Source: Billgrantia pellis (lineage in GTDB: Bacteria; Pseudomonadota; Gammaproteobacteria; Pseudomonadales; Halomonadaceae). Taken from it: a DNA stretch of 64,000 nt. The notes beneath the pieces are model-generated. The model saw only the letters and a list, made by a program, of their open reading frames with translations, had not been told where the DNA came from and did not search any database. A program made the translations under genes and the position numbers. Shown in pieces: positions 61,436 to 64,000 of this stretch. The stretch is from the NCBI RefSeq assembly GCF_008297955.1, contig NZ_VTPY01000008.1, positions 124,001 through 188,000 of the forward strand. The letters are read 5' to 3'. Positions within the stretch are counted from its first letter, which is position 1. Every line of letters begins with the position of its first letter.

Positions 61436-61615
61436 TTAGGCGCGGCCGGGGCCGTCATCCCCGTACCGCGCCGTTTGAATCGCCTTTAGCAGCTCACTCA
61501 GCGCCTGGTGTTCCTCGTCAGTTAGCCAGAATGCGCGTTGCCGGCGCCCCAACTTATTTTGTCTTCCGACATAATCACGTTGTCGCTGGGCGCCCGTCTT
61601 TGGGTCGCTTTTCAT
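61436..61615 (-). CDS. Small ribbon-helix-helix-like protein, first gene of the transfer operon
   Basis: This 59-residue protein (MKSDPKTGAQRQRDYVGRQNK...) is basic at the N-terminus. RAFWLTDEEHQALSELLKAIQ near residues 27-47 has the strand-helix pattern of small RHH repressors found on plasmids. An in-frame GTG at 61,672 is less likely because it lies inside the promoter. It is a candidate for the protein that binds one of the palindromes upstream. Confidence 0.6.
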   Translation of the reverse strand: MKSDPKTGAQRQRDYVGRQNKLGRRQRAFWLTDEEHQALSELLKAIQTARYGDDGPGRA

Positions 61616-61655
61616 TCCGATTTTAAGCTCAAAAAAACGCCAACTTTGAAAGAAA

Positions 61656-61683
61656 AGTATAGAGAATGTCACTAATGACGCAA
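61656..61683 (-). promoter_or_regulatory. Sigma70-like promoter of the transfer operon
   Basis: On -, TTGCGT (61,678-61,683) and TATACT (61,656-61,661) are separated by 16 bp, about 40 bp before the RHH-like gene. They sit downstream of both palindromes of the control region. Confidence 0.5.
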
Positions 61684-61763
61684 TAGTACCGCTACTGTAT
61701 TAAATTAATAGAATGAAGTGTTTTCACTATCTATAAACGTAAATAGATAATGATCATATCCCC

Positions 61764-61781
61764 ATTTCGTGCGCACGAAAT
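61764..61781. repeat. Palindrome copy 3 (control region)
   Basis: ATTTCGTGCGCACGAAAT is a perfect 18-bp palindrome in the intergenic region, about 80 bp upstream of the promoter of the RHH/virB5/eexN/virB6 operon. Confidence 0.8.
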
Positions 61782-61809
61782 TTTCGCTTCCGATTTGATG
61801 TTTTTTTGG

Positions 61810-61831
61810 TTTTGGATTGTACAATCCAAAA
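61810..61831. promoter_or_regulatory. 22-bp perfect palindrome in the control region
   Basis: The half-site TTTTGGATTGT is followed immediately by its exact complement (centre 61,820/61,821). It lies in the gene-free stretch 61,616-62,001 between the P-like gene and the transfer operon and is a likely repressor operator. The remainder of the gap (61,860-62,000) shows a small Cys-rich 18-codon frame and weak hairpins but no supported gene. Confidence 0.65.
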
Positions 61832-62001
61832 ATAAAGAGCTAGATGTACTCGGAATAGAAGGAGCTTCTTGACGAAGCGAGCGTGGTGATCCTAGTAGGG
61901 AGGAACAGCGCGCCATGTGCGGATGTTGTGGCAGCACCCGAGGATATTCTTCGGGGAGAAGGATAAACTAGGAACGCATGCCTCTCCTCGTAACGAGAGC
62001 G

Positions 62002-62757
62002 TTAACTCGGCAGTATCATTGCTCGCATTTTGCTCAGCGCGGCATCGCCAACCTTACCGCTACCCAAGCTCCTGGCCAACGCCATTGCTTGTTCCTGCCC
62101 CCGCTTCTCAGCCCTCTGAACCAGAGTGAGAGGTTTGTCAGTGCCTAGCAGCTCTCGCTCGGTCAATCGTTGTCCATTCATCACACGGTTGACCAAGGCG
62201 AGATATTCTTGGCTAAAACGCTCTCGAATACTGCCCATTTCCCGTTGCCCGGAGTGCATAATGCTCCAGGTTACCTTTCGGGCTGCGAGACGCACAGCAA
62301 GGTGACTCCAAGAGTGATTAGCGGGGGAGTGAGCTTTTTCACATACTTCAGCCCAGGCCAGCTCCACATTAGGCATACCGAGGTCCTCTGGGCGTGGTTC
62401 ACAAAGAACAGCGAATTCGGCAGGCTGTGGTGGCCAAGCTTCACCCCCTTGCCGCACAGACGCTCGGAGCCTTTCCCGGCAGCAACGATAGCCGAGTTTA
62501 AGATGTGCGACGCTTAAATGGGCTAATTCAGCAAGCCACAGGCCCTTTTCATCGTAAAGCCCCCACTGGCTGATAAACTTATTTCCATAGAGGTTCTTAA
62601 GGGCATCAAACAGTGCATCGACATCGTGTTCAGTCACTGCCTGGGCATTTGAGGCTTCTCCAGAGTTAACCTTCAAGCTATCGAACTCTTCGGGCCCGGT
62701 CTCGAGCTTCTGCAGCTGAGATACGACGTGATGGAGAGTGTCCATAGCAGCTTTCAT
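62002..62757 (-). CDS. Phage lambda P-like replication protein (helicase loader)
   Basis: This protein of about 251 residues resembles replication protein P: a FDALKNLYGNKFISQWG segment near residue 50, WLAELAHLSVAHLKLGYRCCRERLRASVRQGGEAWPPQPAEFAVLC in the middle, and a basic C-terminus. P proteins deliver the host DnaB helicase to an origin marked by an O-type initiator. GAGGGG lies 7 bp before the ATG at 62,757; an ATG at 62,763 is too close to it. The N-terminus overlaps the end of the O-like gene by 80 bp. Confidence 0.75.
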   Translation of the reverse strand: MKAAMDTLHHVVSQLQKLETGPEEFDSLKVNSGEASNAQAVTEHDVDALFDALKNLYGNKFISQWGLYDEKGLWLAELAHLSVAHLKLGYRCCRERLRASVRQGGEAWPPQPAEFAVLCEPRPEDLGMPNVELAWAEVCEKAHSPANHSWSHLAVRLAARKVTWSIMHSGQREMGSIRERFSQEYLALVNRVMNGQRLTERELLGTDKPLTLVQRAEKRGQEQAMALARSLGSGKVGDAALSKMRAMILPS

Positions 62758-63529
62758 TGTCATACCCCTCTCGTGAATTCATGAGATTATTTTCAGTTCC
62801 TTTCTGGCTCATTCGATTCTCATAAACCCAACGAGCCAGTCGGTCATGCCAGCCTTGCTCAGTGAAAGCCCGATTTGTCTCCGAGTAATAGCCAACAAAA
62901 TCCGCAAGCTCAGCCTGGCTAGGACGAGCACCATCCGGCATGTCTCGACGCTGACAAGCCAATCCGAAGACATTGAGATCAGGCTGCCACCCATAGGTCA
63001 TCAAGAACTGCTTGCAGCGTCTCTCGCTCAGCTCGTCTACACGTGTGTGTGAGTTAGAGTTGGTTAAGGACGGTTCGGGTGCAGATTCTGCACCCCGTGC
63101 TGCAGTAATCCGCACCCCGTTATTGTGACGAGGTGCGGTATCTGCACCCCGTGCAATGTTGCGGGGTGCAGATATTGCATCCCGTTGATCGTAACTGCTG
63201 ACCTCATCTTCATCACCGACTCCGCTGCCATCCCTTCCAAGTTCCATTCGCAGGTCATATACCACTGGCCGCCGATCAGCACGTTCAATAATGGCCTCTG
63301 CGACACGCTGATTTCCTCTCTGAATCGCACCGACTTCTCGCAAGAGCTTGAGCTTCTCCTGAACCGTTCGACGCTTAAGCCCTGTATATCTGGACAATAA
63401 TTCGACGCTTGGGAAAGCATAACGGCCTTCCTCGTCGGCGTGATTAGCCAAGCCAATAAGCACATGACGAGCACCAGGATCTGTTACAACCTGTTGATGC
63501 AAGGCCCAGGCAATTGCTTGTACGCTCAT
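62678..63529 (-). CDS. Phage O-like replication initiator with helix-turn-helix
   Basis: This 283-residue protein has an N-terminal winged HTH (VLIGLANHADEEGRYAFPSVELLSRYTGLKRRTVQEKLKLLREVGAIQRG, about residues 24-73), as in O-type and DnaT-like initiators. Next come a low-complexity linker (about 110-155) and a C-terminal domain that should contact the P-like loader (QAELADFVGYYSETNRAFTEQGWHDRLARWVYENRM). The linker is encoded by palindromic repeats (63,076-63,184), as the lambda origin lies inside gene O. The start overlaps the stop of the upstream AlpA-like gene by ATGA. Confidence 0.75.
   Translation of the reverse strand: MSVQAIAWALHQQVVTDPGARHVLIGLANHADEEGRYAFPSVELLSRYTGLKRRTVQEKLKLLREVGAIQRGNQRVAEAIIERADRRPVVYDLRMELGRDGSGVGDEDEVSSYDQRDAISAPRNIARGADTAPRHNNGVRITAARGAESAPEPSLTNSNSHTRVDELSERRCKQFLMTYGWQPDLNVFGLACQRRDMPDGARPSQAELADFVGYYSETNRAFTEQGWHDRLARWVYENRMSQKGTENNLMNSREGYDNESCYGHSPSRRISAAEARDRARRVR
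63076..63184. repeat. Four palindromic iterons: probable replication origin inside the O-like gene
   Basis: Units of 22-24 bp at 63,076-63,097, 63,096-63,119, 63,129-63,151 and 63,162-63,184 share the arms CGGGGTGCAGA and TCTGCACCCCG around a 1-3 bp centre; the second has a decayed left arm. Centres are about 21, 33 and 33 bp apart. Like the lambda iterons they are palindromic and lie within the initiator gene. Confidence 0.65.
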
Positions 63530-63744
63530 CAGTCTTCCAAACTCAGCGCTTCCTTTACCTGAAGCGTGCGAAAATACACACGACGCCCTACCCTCACCAT
63601 TGTAGGTTTCAGCTTTCGGGATACATCTGTATCCGTATAAAGGGATACTCGCACTCCATCAGGTGATCGCCCTAACAGATCGGCCAGGTCAGATATGCTC
63701 ATCAATAAACCAAAGCGGTTTATCAGATATTCTTCGGCGGTCAT
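63529..63744 (-). CDS. AlpA-like helix-turn-helix protein
   Basis: This 71-residue DNA-binding protein (MTAEEYLINRFG...) has the helix-turn-helix MSISDLADLLGRSPDGVRVSL and a KPTMVRVGRRVYFRTLQVKEAL wing, the pattern of AlpA/excisionase-type regulators of phages and integrative elements. ATG at 63,744 is preferred over the GTG at 63,747. It starts an operon with the O- and P-like genes and may control their transcription or excision. Confidence 0.75.
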   Translation of the reverse strand: MTAEEYLINRFGLLMSISDLADLLGRSPDGVRVSLYTDTDVSRKLKPTMVRVGRRVYFRTLQVKEALSLED

Positions 63745-64000
63745 CACTGCACCTCATCAACAACGAATGGTGTGAAGGCAGTGTTAAGCGCGAGAAAAAA
63801 AGGTGCAAATTTTTAAGGTTAAAGAAGAAAATCACAGCTCATCAAAATATGGTATTTTGATTTTCAAGATAACGTAGCTTGATTTTTAATCCAGTATATT
63901 TTGATTTTAGCTAAGAAAATTAGCTGGAAATTCAGTAAGTTAAATGTGAAAATCTGTTTTCCTCCAGCAACAAAATTCTACAAATATCCAGGCATTACAC
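63745..64000. other. A+T-rich region with TTTTGATTTT-type repeats
   Basis: The right edge is strongly A+T-rich with no supported gene. TTTTGATTTT occurs at about 63,853 and 63,894, with a related TTGATTTTTAA at about 63,871, giving roughly helical-turn spacing. AGCTAA/TTAGCT (63,899-63,915) forms a small hairpin. This is a likely promoter or regulatory region of the replication operon, or an AT-rich origin part. Confidence 0.45.

Noticed and set aside
61914-61970. An 18-codon Cys-rich frame (MCGCCG...) behind GGAGG
   Set aside because: The ribosome-site spacing is about 11 bp and the product is too short to judge; it may be part of a structured transcript.
63076-63184. A CRISPR array
   Set aside because: The repeats are palindromic, unevenly spaced, without unique spacers of constant length, and lie inside an open reading frame with no cas gene in view.

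Overview
The window is about 60% G+C chromosomal DNA from a gammaproteobacterium, most likely a Halomonas-type marine or halophilic heterotroph. This is an inference from three TRAP-type uptake systems within 30 kb, an Na+-coupled symporter, an osmoregulated cyclic glucan synthase and the general protein style; no rRNA or other decisive marker is present. Positions 1 to about 53,785 are ordinary accessory chromosome. From about 53,785 to the right edge the window enters an integrated mobile element with lower G+C and plasmid- and phage-type genes.

Left part (1-16.5 kb): a PQQ-type sugar dehydrogenase, a ferritin-like YciE/YciF protein, nicotinate phosphoribosyltransferase, a sodium:solute symporter with a small membrane partner, a putative zinc peptidase, a 2859-residue cyclic beta-1,2-glucan synthase and a Crp/Fnr regulator. 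Middle (16.9-29.6 kb): a LacI-controlled catabolic operon (TRAP DctPQM, SDR, 3-hydroxyacyl dehydrogenase, BKACE) with a decayed gamma-carbonic-anhydrase-family gene. It is followed by a PNPOx/FNR/2Fe-2S fusion with a GST, a LysR gene and an XRE-cupin/AzlC/AzlD operon.

From 30.2 to 42.4 kb there is one long co-directional cluster: GST, TRAP DctPQM, FAH-family hydrolase, TauD/TfdA dioxygenase, flavin reductase, LysR, SDR, two MDR oxidoreductases, an AbrB-type membrane protein and an FMN-dependent hydroxyacid oxidase. It looks like a complete uptake and oxidation pathway for an unidentified organic acid. A TAXI-type TRAP system faces an IclR gene (42.7-46.9 kb). Next come an MFS transporter and a B12-dependent acyl-CoA mutase operon (enoyl-CoA hydratase, split mutase, CoA transferase, MeaB GTPase), whose last gene, a cobalamin adenosyltransferase, is truncated.

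The mobile element begins at a 46-nt 3' fragment of a tRNA-Ile2(CAT) gene (53,785-53,830), read here as an attachment site. Its edge carries an unrecognised two-gene membrane cassette. Further in are a winged-helix protein, a MOBP relaxase preceded by a paralogue lacking catalytic residues, MobC, and a recognisable RP4-like oriT at about 58,468-58,510. Then come VirB6, an EexN lipoprotein and VirB5 without other type IV secretion genes, and phage-lambda-style O and P replication genes with palindromic iterons inside the O-like gene. Three copies of an ATTTCGTGCGCACGAAAT-type palindrome and one 22-bp palindrome mark the control region. The element resembles a replicating, mobilizable satellite that could use and modify another element's conjugation machinery; that reading is a hypothesis.
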